Source: Stutzerimonas stutzeri (GTDB taxonomy: Bacteria > Pseudomonadota > Gammaproteobacteria > Pseudomonadales > Pseudomonadaceae). Taken from it: a stretch of 64,000 bases of DNA. The notes under the pieces are model-generated. The model saw nothing but the letters and a program-made list of their open reading frames with translations. It had not been told where the DNA came from and searched no databases. The DNA is taken from contig NZ_JAMOHZ010000003.1 in the NCBI RefSeq assembly GCF_024448715.1, forward strand, positions 310,001-374,000, given 5' to 3'. A program made the position numbers and the translations under genes. Below are positions 35,169-45,593 of this stretch, in pieces (the stretch's first letter is position 1; each line of letters begins with the position of its first letter).

Positions 35169-36524
35169 TCAGATCGCCCGGTGCTCGGCCACAGCGCGCT
35201 CGACCCAGCGCCGCGCCTGGCCCAGGTAGAAAGTCGGATCGAGCAGGCGATCCAGCTCGGCGTCGTTCAGCTCGTTGCGCACCGCTACGGTCTCACCCAA
35301 CACACCGCGTAGATTGCGGCCTTCGGCAACGGCGCGTTTGCAACACTGCTCGACCAGATGATGCGCAGCATCGCGACCGATACGCTGGGCCAGCGCGATG
35401 CTCACCGCCTCGGCCAGTACCAGCCCTCGGGTCTGTTCAAGATTGCCGCGCATCCGCTCGTCATCGACTTCCAGCTCGGCCATCGCAGCCAACGCCTGCT
35501 GCAGCGAGCCGGATACCAGGCAGCACAGCTCCGGCAGGGTTTCCCATTCGGCATGCCAGAGGCCAAGGCTGCGCTCATGCTCCTGCGGCATGGCGCTCAG
35601 CATGGTGGCGACCAGACCGGGCGCGCGGGTTGCAGCACTGATCATCACTGCGCTGCCCACCGGGTTGCGCTTGTGCGGCATCGTCGAGGAACCGCCCTTG
35701 CCCGGCGCCGAGGGTTCGAATACTTCGCCGACATCCGTCTGCATCAGCAGCGACAGATCGCGCCCGAGCTTGCCAAGGCTGCCGGCGATCATGCCCAGCA
35801 GCGCGGCGAACTCCACCAGCCGATCACGCTGGGTATGCCAAGGCTGCTCGGGCAGCGTCAGCGCCAGCTCGTCGGCCAGGGCCTGCGATACCGGCCAGGC
35901 CTGCTCGCCCAGCGCCGCCAGAGAACCGGAGGCGCCACCGAATTGCAGGCAGAGCAGCCGTGGCTTGATCATCCGTAGTCGCTCACGGTGGCGCGTCACC
36001 GCGCCAAGCCAGCCGGCGATCTTCATTCCCAACGTTACTGGCGTCGCATGCTGCAGCCAGGTGCGACCGGACATGGGCGTATCGGCGTGACGCTCGGCCT
36101 GCCGCGCCAATGTCGTGCCCAGGGTCGCCAGATCCCGCTCAAGCAAGCCGATGGCTTGGCGCAGTTGCAGGATCAGGCCGGTGTCCATCGCATCCTGGCT
36201 GGTGGCGCCCAGGTGCACGTATTTCTCCGCCTCGGCATCATCTTGCGCAATGCGCTTGCCCAGCGCCTTGACCAGCGGAATGGCGGAATTGCCGGCCGTG
36301 GCGATCGCCTGTGCCAACGTGTTCGGGTCATAGAGTTCAGCCTTGCAGGCAGCCTCGATGGCACCGACCGCCGCTTGCGGAATCACCCCGCAGCGCACCT
36401 CGGCTCGGGCCAGTGCGGCTTCGAAATCCAGCATGCCCTGCAGCCGGCCATCATCGGAAAACACCGCGCGCATCTCGGCGCCGGTGAAATAGGCATCGAA
36501 AAGTTGATTGCTGGGCCGATTCAA
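35169..36524 (-). CDS. pcaB: 3-Carboxy-cis,cis-muconate cycloisomerase PcaB
   Basis: This 451-residue fumarase/adenylosuccinate-lyase superfamily enzyme cyclises beta-carboxymuconate to gamma-carboxymuconolactone. The superfamily signature GGSSTMPHKRNPVGSAV lies near residues 278-294, and the other conserved pieces are HLGATSQDAMDTG near residue 105 and SGRTWLQHATPVTLG near residue 152. Length is normal. It follows the AEC carrier gene by 106 bases on the same strand. Confidence 0.94.
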   Translation of the reverse strand: MNRPSNQLFDAYFTGAEMRAVFSDDGRLQGMLDFEAALARAEVRCGVIPQAAVGAIEAACKAELYDPNTLAQAIATAGNSAIPLVKALGKRIAQDDAEAEKYVHLGATSQDAMDTGLILQLRQAIGLLERDLATLGTTLARQAERHADTPMSGRTWLQHATPVTLGMKIAGWLGAVTRHRERLRMIKPRLLCLQFGGASGSLAALGEQAWPVSQALADELALTLPEQPWHTQRDRLVEFAALLGMIAGSLGKLGRDLSLLMQTDVGEVFEPSAPGKGGSSTMPHKRNPVGSAVMISAATRAPGLVATMLSAMPQEHERSLGLWHAEWETLPELCCLVSGSLQQALAAMAELEVDDERMRGNLEQTRGLVLAEAVSIALAQRIGRDAAHHLVEQCCKRAVAEGRNLRGVLGETVAVRNELNDAELDRLLDPTFYLGQARRWVERAVAEHRAI

Positions 36525-36630
36525 AACCTGTGCTCCTGCTCTGGTAATGGTTTCAACAGCGGCGATCGCGTGCCGCTGCCGGTCGTCAAGTTAACGCTGC
36601 CTATACGGTGGAGGGACTCATTGCAGCCCA

Positions 36631-37560
36631 TCAGGTCATCGCCCAGATGAACAGACTGATGCTCAGGAACGACAGCACCGTCGCCGCAACCAGCGACGCC
36701 GCACAGCGCCCTTCCAGCCCGTAACGCGCACCGAGGATCGGATAGATACTCATCATTGGCGCAGCAGCCATCAGCACGCCCGCCGATGCCAGCACCGGAT
36801 CGGAAACCGGTATCAGCGTGAAGCACAGCAGAATCATCAGCGGGTGCACGATCAGCTTGCCAATCGCCATCTGGCCGACGTCCAGCGCCAAACCACTGGC
36901 CTTCATTCCATAGAGGCTGGCACCGATCACGAACAGCGCCACTGGCGCGGAGGCCAGCGCCAGCATGTCAATTACCCGCATGATTACCGCGGGCGGACGC
37001 AACTCGAACACCGCCAGCAGCAACGCCAGCGTGATAGCTATCAGAATCGGATGGCGGACCAGGTTTGCCAGCGTGCCGCGCAACGCAGGCCACAAACCGC
37101 TTGCGCTCTGCCGCCCTAGCTCGGCTAGCGTCAACGCCAGCGGAATCATCAGCAGATTCTCGATCATCATTCCCAACGCCAGCGCCACCGCGGCCGGCGA
37201 GCCGAGCGCTATGGCGACGATGGGGTAGCCGACGAAGCCGCTGTTGGATACCGACATGCCCAGCCCGACCAGGGCGCTGCCGCTTGCCGTGTCCTTGCGC
37301 ACCTTGCGCGCAAAGATGAAGCCCAGGCCGAACGTGAGCAATGAACCGAGGCCGTAACCCAGCAGATAATTCCAGTCGACCACTTCTGCCAGCGGCCGCT
37401 CCAGCAGCGCCTTAATCACCAGTGCCGGCAGCGCAAAGCTGATGACGAAACGCCCCATGCCCACGGTTTGGTCGCGACTGACCAGCCCGGAGCGACAGGA
37501 GAAAAAGCCGATGGCGATAAGGATGAAGATAGGCGCGGTAATGCCAAGGATTGCGAACAT
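36631..37560 (-). CDS. Auxin efflux carrier (AEC) family transporter
   Basis: This 309-residue inner-membrane protein has about ten helices and the AEC pattern, including the N-terminal PIFILIAIGFFSCRSGLV and the mid-protein VSNSGFVGYPIVAIALGSP. Bacterial AEC members move malonate, malate or other organic acids. Its ATG directly follows the stop of the ZapE-like gene (TAG-ATG), and it precedes pcaB, so it belongs to the pca operon. It may import or export a pathway acid; substrate is unknown. Confidence 0.87.
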   Translation of the reverse strand: MFAILGITAPIFILIAIGFFSCRSGLVSRDQTVGMGRFVISFALPALVIKALLERPLAEVVDWNYLLGYGLGSLLTFGLGFIFARKVRKDTASGSALVGLGMSVSNSGFVGYPIVAIALGSPAAVALALGMMIENLLMIPLALTLAELGRQSASGLWPALRGTLANLVRHPILIAITLALLLAVFELRPPAVIMRVIDMLALASAPVALFVIGASLYGMKASGLALDVGQMAIGKLIVHPLMILLCFTLIPVSDPVLASAGVLMAAAPMMSIYPILGARYGLEGRCAASLVAATVLSFLSISLFIWAMT

Positions 37561-38700
37561 CTAAACGATCACCCGATCAATATGCGCTCCGTCGACGAGC
37601 CTTAGCTGCTGCAGACGACTGCGGGTCCGCGCAAAATCCACATGGGCGCCGACACTGAGCAACTGGTCGGGAGTTACCTCGGCGACCAGCAGCAGTTGCA
37701 CACCGCTGTCGTAAAGAATGTCGATGACGTTGAGAAAGCGTTGCTGAGCATCGATGCCCTCGCCGTCGAGCGTCGGCACGCCGGTTATGGCCATACGCTC
37801 GAATTCATCACGCAACCAGAGAAAATCCGCACTGGAGCGCGGCGTCCGACAGAGCTCATCGAAGTCCAGCCAGGCGAGGCCGTTTTCCCTGGCGCGCAGA
37901 CGCAGCGTGCGGTGATTCACCTCCAGCGAGATATTCCGCTCGGCCTCATTGGACAACCGTGCGGCGACCCACGCAGCCTGCTCGGCAGCTGGCACTTGCG
38001 CGTACTCACCCCAGACGTATCCGCTGTCGAGGCGCTGGCGGTAATCCTCGCTGCCATCCAGGTGGTACACCTCGAAACGTCGCTCGATCAGTTCGATGGC
38101 CGGTTTGAAGCGATCACGATAAAGCGGATTCGGGCATAGCCCACGGGGCGGATAGTTGGAGGTGGCGACGACCCCGACGCCCTGCTCTGCCAGTTGATGC
38201 AACAAGCGCCCAAGCAACATCGCATCGGCAATGTCATGTACGTGGAACTCGTCGAAGCAGAGCAGATGGGTATGGTCGGCGATCTCGCTGGCGATTATGG
38301 CCAGCGGATCACGCTGACCGGTGATCTCTCTCAGACGCCGCTGAACCTCATGGAGAAACCCATGGAAATGCACCCGCCGCTTGGCCGTCACGGGTGCCGC
38401 CGCGAAGAACGCATCCATGACGAAACTCTTGCCGCGCCCCACTCCGCCCCACAGATAGACACCGGTTTTTGGCGTACGCAGCCAGCCACGCCGACCACGC
38501 AGCCGGGCATCGAGCCACTGGGCGAGAAGCTCAATGGCCGCTTTTTGTGCGGGATCGGCTTGATATCCGCGCGTCGCGAGCAGGCCTTGGAAGCTCTGCG
38601 TCACCAGCCGGGCAACGGGCTCGGCTGACGGTTCGCGGGCAGCCTGAATGGCGTCAGAAATCAAAGAAAACCGTTTCCCCCTCACCTTGTAGACGCACAT
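37561..38700 (-). CDS. AFG1/ZapE-like ATPase inside the pca operon
   Basis: ZapE-type ATPases bind FtsZ and help division under stress; mitochondrial AFG1 handles misfolded respiratory subunits. The protein shows Walker A GGVGRGKSFVMDAFF, RVHFHGFLHEVQRRL, Walker B LLCFDEFHVHDIADAMLLGR, and the sensor region VVATSNYPPRGLCPNPLYRD, all diagnostic. The start is unclear: ATG 38700 gives 379 residues and overlaps pcaG by 47 bases, while TTG 38664 gives 367 residues with a GAGGGGG upstream. Its stop touches the AEC start. Pseudomonads normally carry zapE elsewhere in the genome, so this is probably a second, pathway-linked copy. Confidence 0.88.
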   Translation of the reverse strand: MCVYKVRGKRFSLISDAIQAAREPSAEPVARLVTQSFQGLLATRGYQADPAQKAAIELLAQWLDARLRGRRGWLRTPKTGVYLWGGVGRGKSFVMDAFFAAAPVTAKRRVHFHGFLHEVQRRLREITGQRDPLAIIASEIADHTHLLCFDEFHVHDIADAMLLGRLLHQLAEQGVGVVATSNYPPRGLCPNPLYRDRFKPAIELIERRFEVYHLDGSEDYRQRLDSGYVWGEYAQVPAAEQAAWVAARLSNEAERNISLEVNHRTLRLRARENGLAWLDFDELCRTPRSSADFLWLRDEFERMAITGVPTLDGEGIDAQQRFLNVIDILYDSGVQLLLVAEVTPDQLLSVGAHVDFARTRSRLQQLRLVDGAHIDRVIV

Positions 38701-39259
38701 CGAAGCGATAGGCCGGCTTGCCGTCGACTTCGCAGCGGCGCGCAATCAAGGTGTCGCGGCGAGGAACCCATTCGATCGAGTTGAGCACCGGGTCCTGTGC
38801 ATTGGCGTCCGCTTCATCGTCGAAGTAGATGCGCGTGTGCAGGTGGATGTTGATGCCGCGCGCGAACAACGAGACGTTGATATGCGGCGCCATGCTTTCA
38901 CCGGTGCGATTGTTCACTGAACCCGGCTTGATGGTCTTCAGCGTCCACTCGCCCGCCTCGAAGGTGGTGGCGGTACGGCCGAAACTGTTGAACGACCGCT
39001 CCGGATCGAAGCAGGTGTGATACACGCCGGCATGGTCGGCTTGCCAGAATTCCAGAAACGAGTCGCGAACCAGATGGCCCATGCCATCGAACACACGCCC
39101 GATCAGCAGGATGTGCTCGCCAGCGGCTTCAGGCTTGGCCATCTCGTTCCAGATTTCCAATTCCCGGACGGGGTTACCGGCGGCGGCGAGGGCCAGGCCG
39201 ATGTGCACGTAGGGGCCGGCGGTCTGGGAAGGGGTCTCCGGCAGAAGTGTTACAGGCAT
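38654..39259 (-). CDS. pcaG: Protocatechuate 3,4-dioxygenase alpha subunit PcaG
   Basis: PcaG is the structural partner of PcaH in the ring-opening intradiol dioxygenase. ATG 39259 has AGGAG 6 bases upstream and gives 201 residues, the normal size, opening MPVTLLPETPSQTAGPYVHI. FLEFWQADHAGVYHT and the pair INVSLFARGINIHLHTRIYF are typical. The iron ligands are in PcaH. It begins 13 bases after the pcaH stop. Its 3' end overlaps the ZapE-like gene. Confidence 0.95.
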   Translation of the reverse strand: MPVTLLPETPSQTAGPYVHIGLALAAAGNPVRELEIWNEMAKPEAAGEHILLIGRVFDGMGHLVRDSFLEFWQADHAGVYHTCFDPERSFNSFGRTATTFEAGEWTLKTIKPGSVNNRTGESMAPHINVSLFARGINIHLHTRIYFDDEADANAQDPVLNSIEWVPRRDTLIARRCEVDGKPAYRFDVRLQGEGETVFFDF

Positions 39260-39272
39260 CGTCGTCTCCTTC

Positions 39273-39989
39273 TCAGCGTGTCTCGAAATGGGTTTTACGC
39301 TGACCACGCAGCACGATATCGAAGCGATAAGCCAGGCAATCCATGGGATTGGCCATGCCCATGTCGAGCTTGGCGATCAGGCTCTGTACTGCATCATCGC
39401 TGATGGTCTTGGCAATCGGGCACAGCGGGATCAGTGGATCGCCTTCGAAGTACAGCTGCGTGATCAATCGGGTGGCGATCGACGGGCCGCTGACAGAGAC
39501 ATGGATATGCGCCGGCCGCCATTCGTTCGGGCCATTGCGCCACGGATAAGGACCGGGCTTGATGGTGCGGAAAACGTAGTTGCCTTCGCTGTCGCTCAGC
39601 GTCCGACCGACGCCGCCGAAATTCGGGTCCAGCGGGGCGATGTAACGGTCGTTCTGGTGACGATAGCGGCCGCCGGCGTTGGCTTGCCACATCTCTACCA
39701 GCGTGTGCGGAATCGGCTTGCCGTACTGGTCCATGACTCGACCGGAAACGATAATGCGCTCACCGATCGGCAAACCACCGTTGTTGAAATTGAGCAGCAG
39801 ATCGTTGTCGTGCTGGCCGAACTTGAGGTGCGAAAAATCCGGGCCCGTGGTTTCGGAAACGGACGGCACTAGGGTGATCAGCGCTTGTTGCGGGGAGCGC
39901 GCAACCGACGTCTTGTAGTCGGGCGTCAACGCCTTCGGATGCCGGGTACGATCGCGCGCGACGAACAGGCTGGTGTCCAGGTCGGACAT
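39273..39989 (-). CDS. pcaH: Protocatechuate 3,4-dioxygenase beta subunit PcaH
   Basis: PcaH carries the non-haem Fe(III) that opens protocatechuate between its hydroxyls to beta-carboxy-cis,cis-muconate. ATG 39989 has GGGAG 6 bases upstream and gives 238 residues. The ligand set is visible: a tyrosine in [12 protein letters not shown], a tyrosine in [16 protein letters not shown], and the two histidines of AHIHVSVSG. It is the first structural gene of the pca operon, 98 bases downstream of the 32-bp palindrome. The open frame extends to 40118, but the extension covers the operator and is not conserved. Confidence 0.96.
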   Translation of the reverse strand: MSDLDTSLFVARDRTRHPKALTPDYKTSVARSPQQALITLVPSVSETTGPDFSHLKFGQHDNDLLLNFNNGGLPIGERIIVSGRVMDQYGKPIPHTLVEMWQANAGGRYRHQNDRYIAPLDPNFGGVGRTLSDSEGNYVFRTIKPGPYPWRNGPNEWRPAHIHVSVSGPSIATRLITQLYFEGDPLIPLCPIAKTISDDAVQSLIAKLDMGMANPMDCLAYRFDIVLRGQRKTHFETR

Positions 39990-40087
39990 GGCTAGCTCCC
40001 TTTCTTGAAATTGGAAGTGGAATGGCTTGAAGCCGCTGGGTACCAGTGTGCGACAGGACGCCGCAGGAGGAAAACTGAAAAGCTCGT

Positions 40088-40119
40088 CTTGATCCATAAC
40101 CGCACGGTTATGGATCAAG
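40088..40119. promoter_or_regulatory. 32-bp perfect palindrome between pcaQ and pcaH (PcaQ-type operator)
   Basis: Two 15-base arms (CTTGATCCATAACCG and its complement) flank a CA centre. The core ATAACC-N4-GGTTAT matches the ATAACC-N4-GGTTAA motif described for PcaQ in Sinorhizobium. It lies 99-130 bases before the pcaH start and one base from the pcaQ stop, so it might also act as a pcaQ transcript end, although no T run follows. Confidence 0.75.
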
Positions 40120-40120
40120 G

Positions 40121-41029
40121 CTAACGGTATTCGGCAGCGGCTTCGCGCAACGCTTCACAGCACCACTGCATCGCCAGGCTGGCCGCCAGGGTCGGATTGG
40201 TGCAGATGCCGACCGAGCCGCCCGGCTCCTTCAAGCCAAGGTCCAGTTCCATCAGCTCGCCAGTGGACAGGTCTTCGCGCACCGCATCGAGCGGCGCCAC
40301 CCAGACCGCATCGCTGACCCGCACATAATGTCGGCTAAGAGAAACGGACAGCGTCTCCAGTCGCCGTAGCGGTGGGCTGATGCCGAGCTGGATGAACAGG
40401 CCATCGGCATGACGGCGGATGGTCGTACCGCTCTGCGGCAACACCACGGGAAAGTCGCCCAGGCGACTGCGATCGCCGTCGAGTAGCTCGTGACCGGGAC
40501 GCACCACCAATGTCATGGACTCGCTATAAAGGTGCTCGAAGCTGAGCCCCTCGATCTGCGGGGCATCGGTCATGCGACCGACCACCAGATCCAGCTCACC
40601 GCCGCGCAACTGGCCAAGCAGATAGGCGCTGGGGCCGGTCACGACGCTTACCACCAGTGCCGCATGCTGCGCGTGCAGCCGCCGTACCACGTCTGGCAAT
40701 AACGAGCTCTCCACGGTCGACAGCGCGCCCAGGCGCACCACGCCCGCCTCGTGCTCGCCGGCTCGCAAGCTGCGCACACCTTCACGCAATGCCTGCACGC
40801 TCGGCCCGGCATAACGCAGGAAAGCCTGCCCGGCCGCGGTCAGGGTCACGCCCTGCTTGCTGCGGTCGAACAGGCTCGCCTCAAGCAGTGCTTCCAGTTC
40901 CTTGAGTGTCTTGGAAATGGCCGGCTGGCTGACCGACATGACGTCGGCTGCTCGCGCTAGGCTGCCCTGACGGGACACCTCGATAAAGCACAGCAGATGA
41001 CGAAACTTGATGCGACTGTCGAGGTTCAC
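40121..41029 (-). CDS. pcaQ: LysR-family regulator of protocatechuate genes (PcaQ)
   Basis: This LysR-type activator has the N-terminal helix-turn-helix [20 protein letters not shown], then [20 protein letters not shown] near residues 12-51, and the co-inducer domain behind it. GTG 41029 (translated [13 protein letters not shown]) gives 302 residues with AGG about 9 bases upstream; the frame continues to 41101 without a good start. It reads toward pcaHG on the same strand, with the PcaQ-type palindrome between them. PcaQ in other bacteria responds to beta-carboxymuconate or gamma-carboxymuconolactone. Confidence 0.9.
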   Translation of the reverse strand: MNLDSRIKFRHLLCFIEVSRQGSLARAADVMSVSQPAISKTLKELEALLEASLFDRSKQGVTLTAAGQAFLRYAGPSVQALREGVRSLRAGEHEAGVVRLGALSTVESSLLPDVVRRLHAQHAALVVSVVTGPSAYLLGQLRGGELDLVVGRMTDAPQIEGLSFEHLYSESMTLVVRPGHELLDGDRSRLGDFPVVLPQSGTTIRRHADGLFIQLGISPPLRRLETLSVSLSRHYVRVSDAVWVAPLDAVREDLSTGELMELDLGLKEPGGSVGICTNPTLAASLAMQWCCEALREAAAEYR

Positions 41030-41130
41030 GGTGATCGGCCTTTGGATTCTCCAAGGCCATTCTCCACAAAGCCCAGCCGAGCGCCAGAACGAAGCCGGCA
41101 CTCAGCCGAACAAACTGACGAGGCCGTTGA

Positions 41131-42801
41131 TTAGAAGCTGCCGCTAGTGGTCAAGCCGGCCGCAGTCGTGGCCGTGTTGTTGCCGCCCGGCTGCCAGCTT
41201 TTCACTTGGGTCGGATTGGCTTCGCTACGCACGATGCATTTCCACTCCAGCGCCTGCTGGGCTGGCAGGCCGATGCTGCCTTTCCAGGTCGGATAGCTGC
41301 TCACATCGGTCAATCGCACCGCTTTGGCCGGGCTCCAATTGCCGAGCTGAGCCAGGTTGCCGACTGCATAGACGCTGTCGCCAGGCTGAGTGACGCCGTT
41401 GTCGCAACGGAAATTGACGCTGACCAGGTTACCACCGCCGTCGCCGTCATCGCCCGTACTGCCGGTGGACCAGATGCGCAGCCCGCCGTTGTCCTGATTC
41501 AACGCTTGGTTGAATCTGCCACTGCTGACTTGACCGGGATTGTCCAGATTCGATCCGAGCGCTATCACCAACGTCTGCGCGGTCCCGCTGACGGTCGCCA
41601 CCAAGCCGGAATAGCCGTTGTGGAAGCTGATCGCCGAGTCGGCCCTCACGCCTGCGGCGCGGCGAATCTGGATCAGTTGGCGGATCAGGTCGCCGTGCCC
41701 CCAGTCATACATATGCGACCAGTACACCACCGGCGTACCGGGGCTGGAGAGGATATAGGCGTAGGCCTGGCGTACCAGATCGTCACGCAGCGCCCAATGA
41801 TGCTGACCGCCGTTCTGTCCCGGCGAATAACCGGTGTCGTGGTTGTCGACGAAGGTCACCGCGACTTCGCGCCAACGTGCATCGGGGTTGCCATTAAGGC
41901 CGTTCTTCCAGTCGGCGATCGAGCCGTTCTGCATGCGTTCCTTGAGGGCGAAATCGAACACCGGACACTTGGCACGATCAGACCAATCCTTGATCACCTG
42001 CTGCCAACTGGCGGTATTGCGCCAATCCCAGCTCGGGTATTCAGCCGGCGCTTTCCAGAGTTCGCCGACGCAAAAGGCATTGTTGTGGGCCGCGCTCATC
42101 CAGCTGTCGACTCGCTCGCCGGCGTAGCCACGGACGAAGTCGAAGCGGAAGCCGCCAGCACCGTAGTTGTTGCGCAGGTTGGCGAACTCGTCGCGAAACA
42201 TGCCATAGACCTGAGGGTGGGCCGTGTTGAGATCGGCGTCGCCGCCCATGAAGCGGTCGCCGTCGTCACAATCGTTGGCGTAGTTGCCAGGATCAGTGCA
42301 GTCGTGGCGCCAGAAGCCTTGCCCGGCCGGCAGGTTGATTTCCTTGTTCGGGTAGCCGCGATTCATGTGGTTGGGCACCGCGTCGTAGAGCACCTTCACC
42401 TGGGCATTGTTCAGCGCGGCGGCGGCCTGCTTGAGCTGGGCGTCGCTGCCATACTGGCCGTTCTTGTTGAAGTCGTGCCAGAAGTAGCCTTCGCCACCGC
42501 CGGACTTGGCGCCATCGCTCCAGCTGGAGAAGTCGCGCCACGGCACCGGCATCCAGATCGCGCTGAAGCCGTCAGCCGCGATCGTTGGTGCCATGCTGCG
42601 CAGCGTGTTGTACCACTGGCTGGGCGATTCGCGGACGACGTTCCAGTGAAAGCCCTGGAGAATGATTTCGTCACCGCCGTGATAACGAACGCCGGCCGGA
42701 CTCTTGCCCGCGAGGTCGGCTGCCTGAGCGGTGCCCAGGGTCAGCAGCAAAGAAGAAGAAACTGCCAGGACGAAGCGGGCAGACAATAAAGGATGTCTCA
42801 T
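41131..42801 (-). CDS. amyP: Maltotetraose-forming exo-amylase (glucan 1,4-alpha-maltotetraohydrolase)
   Basis: This secreted GH13 enzyme releases maltotetraose from the non-reducing ends of starch. The 556-residue precursor has a signal peptide ending near residue 28 (TAQAA-D). Catalytic residues are Asp221 (GFRFDFVRG), Glu247 (FCVGELWK) and Asp322 (FVDNHDTG); with cleavage after residue 28 these are Asp193, Glu219 and Asp294, the numbering known for the P. stutzeri enzyme. Stretches such as GKSP-GVRYHGGDEIILQGFH match that enzyme closely. The C-terminus (about 455-556) is a CBM20 starch-binding domain with VSVNFRCDNGVTQPGDSVYA. It is divergent from lamB, with MalT boxes between. Confidence 0.96.
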   Translation of the reverse strand: MRHPLLSARFVLAVSSSLLLTLGTAQAADLAGKSPAGVRYHGGDEIILQGFHWNVVRESPSQWYNTLRSMAPTIAADGFSAIWMPVPWRDFSSWSDGAKSGGGEGYFWHDFNKNGQYGSDAQLKQAAAALNNAQVKVLYDAVPNHMNRGYPNKEINLPAGQGFWRHDCTDPGNYANDCDDGDRFMGGDADLNTAHPQVYGMFRDEFANLRNNYGAGGFRFDFVRGYAGERVDSWMSAAHNNAFCVGELWKAPAEYPSWDWRNTASWQQVIKDWSDRAKCPVFDFALKERMQNGSIADWKNGLNGNPDARWREVAVTFVDNHDTGYSPGQNGGQHHWALRDDLVRQAYAYILSSPGTPVVYWSHMYDWGHGDLIRQLIQIRRAAGVRADSAISFHNGYSGLVATVSGTAQTLVIALGSNLDNPGQVSSGRFNQALNQDNGGLRIWSTGSTGDDGDGGGNLVSVNFRCDNGVTQPGDSVYAVGNLAQLGNWSPAKAVRLTDVSSYPTWKGSIGLPAQQALEWKCIVRSEANPTQVKSWQPGGNNTATTAAGLTTSGSF

Positions 42802-42962
42802 CGAAGTAGCTCCACTTTTGTAATTGTTGTGAGCACCCGACTGCGGGAATCAGCTCCCCGGATGACAGGGCGCGGACGGCGCCAACGACACCGCCTGCCA
42901 GCCCAGACTGCCGCGCCAGGCGGCCTCGCCATACCTCCCCCCTGGCTTTTTTCCGGGCTTAG

Positions 42963-44465
<1,503 letters not shown>

Positions 44466-44586
44466 TTGCCCGGTGGTAATTGTCTGAGTGTCGGCGGCGT
44501 GCGGCGGTCTCTCTCCTCCCGCTGCGCCCGCCGGCTCTGGGCAACGCTTCTCACTTTCCGCTCCCACCGTTTTGGCGGTGTTTTAC

Positions 44587-44615
44587 CCCGACCGTGGCTG
44601 GTCGGGGTCTTTTTC
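44587..44615 (+). terminator. Hairpin terminator between lamB and malM
   Basis: The perfect stem CCCCGACC-GTGGCT-GGTCGGGG is followed by TCTTTTT. It sits 16 bases before malM, so malM is likely expressed by readthrough at a lower level. Confidence 0.8.
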
Positions 44616-44630
44616 GATTGGAGTTTCACC

Positions 44631-45554
44631 ATGAGCAATCTGCGATTCCCCCTGCTTAGCCTCGCCGTTCTGCTGATCACCGGCTGCGGTAGCGAACCAT
44701 TGCGCCGTGTGGATGCCCTGGCGCATACACCCGCCCCGCTGGAGCTATCCATGACCGATGCCCGTCAGGCGTTGGCGAGCGCGCCGATCTGCTGCGACGC
44801 GATCGAAAATCTGCCCTTTCAACCGATCCCCGTGAATTTTTCCGGTGACGTGACGCTGGACGCTACGGCCCCGGCCTACCGCTTCGACAGCGGCAATAGC
44901 TTTTTCCGCGCCTTCGCACTGCCCAAGGACAGCAAGTCCTTCGAGATTCGTCTTTACAGTCAGGCCGGCAAGACTGTGCTGGCCCCTAGCGCCATGCTGC
45001 TCAACAGCCGCTTGCGCCCCACGCGCCTGCTCGATGCCGACGACTTCACCTACGCCCCCGCTTCCGGTCTCAAAGGCGACAGCCTGGACGCTCGCCTGCG
45101 CATCGACCGCACCTACCTGAACAACCCTGGCAACGAGTACTACCTCGTACTGTTCACCAGCGAACGCCAGATGCAAGGCCAGACCACCTTCGAACACCCG
45201 GCCAAGGCCTACGCCAAGGCGCTGGGCAACGAGCCGCCCAGCCTCCCCGATCCAGTGGCGCAGCATTCGCCCACCGGCGTGATCAAGATGGTGCTGATCG
45301 AAGACAAGGTCGCCGGCCAACAAGCCAATACCTATGTGCCGGCCTATAGCATCGGCCGCGAGATGGGCAACGATCTGCCTTCCGTACCTGCACCCGCTGT
45401 ACTGCCGGAAACCCAGGCCTACTACCGCCAGGGTATCGATGCGGCATTGGCGGCGAAGGATCTGGAACGCGCGCTGCGCCTGGCCGACGAAGCCGCACGG
45501 GTGGGCGACCCGAGCGCCAAGGACTATCTGCTCGAACGCATCAAGATCAAATAG
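44631..45554 (+). CDS. malM: Maltose operon protein MalM (lipoprotein)
   Basis: MalM is a maltose-regulon envelope protein of unclear role found after lamB. ATG 44631 with GAG upstream gives 307 residues. The first 19 form a lipoprotein signal with lipobox LLITGC (Cys19). The first domain has PICCDAIENLPFQPIPVN followed by FRAFALPKDSKSFEIRLYSQ, characteristic of MalM. The C-terminal 50 or so residues form a helical repeat-like stretch (YYRQGIDAALAAKDLERALR). It is separated from lamB by a terminator and converges on the MFS/acyltransferase pseudogene. Confidence 0.88.
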   Translation: MSNLRFPLLSLAVLLITGCGSEPLRRVDALAHTPAPLELSMTDARQALASAPICCDAIENLPFQPIPVNFSGDVTLDATAPAYRFDSGNSFFRAFALPKDSKSFEIRLYSQAGKTVLAPSAMLLNSRLRPTRLLDADDFTYAPASGLKGDSLDARLRIDRTYLNNPGNEYYLVLFTSERQMQGQTTFEHPAKAYAKALGNEPPSLPDPVAQHSPTGVIKMVLIEDKVAGQQANTYVPAYSIGREMGNDLPSVPAPAVLPETQAYYRQGIDAALAAKDLERALRLADEAARVGDPSAKDYLLERIKIK

Positions 45555-45560
45555 AGACGA

Positions 45561-45593
45561 CGCGGCGACCTGCGCTTAGCGCCGGTCGCCGCG
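45561..45593. terminator. Convergent hairpin between malM and the MFS/acyltransferase gene
   Basis: The 10-bp stem CGCGGCGACC / GGTCGCCGCG overlaps the last codons of the leftward gene. It could terminate malM transcription. Confidence 0.5.

Noticed and set aside
41206..42789. Long open frame (527 codons) on the + strand opposite the maltotetraose amylase
   Set aside because: It mirrors a clearly real gene with catalytic motifs on the other strand; such antisense frames arise from high GC at third positions.
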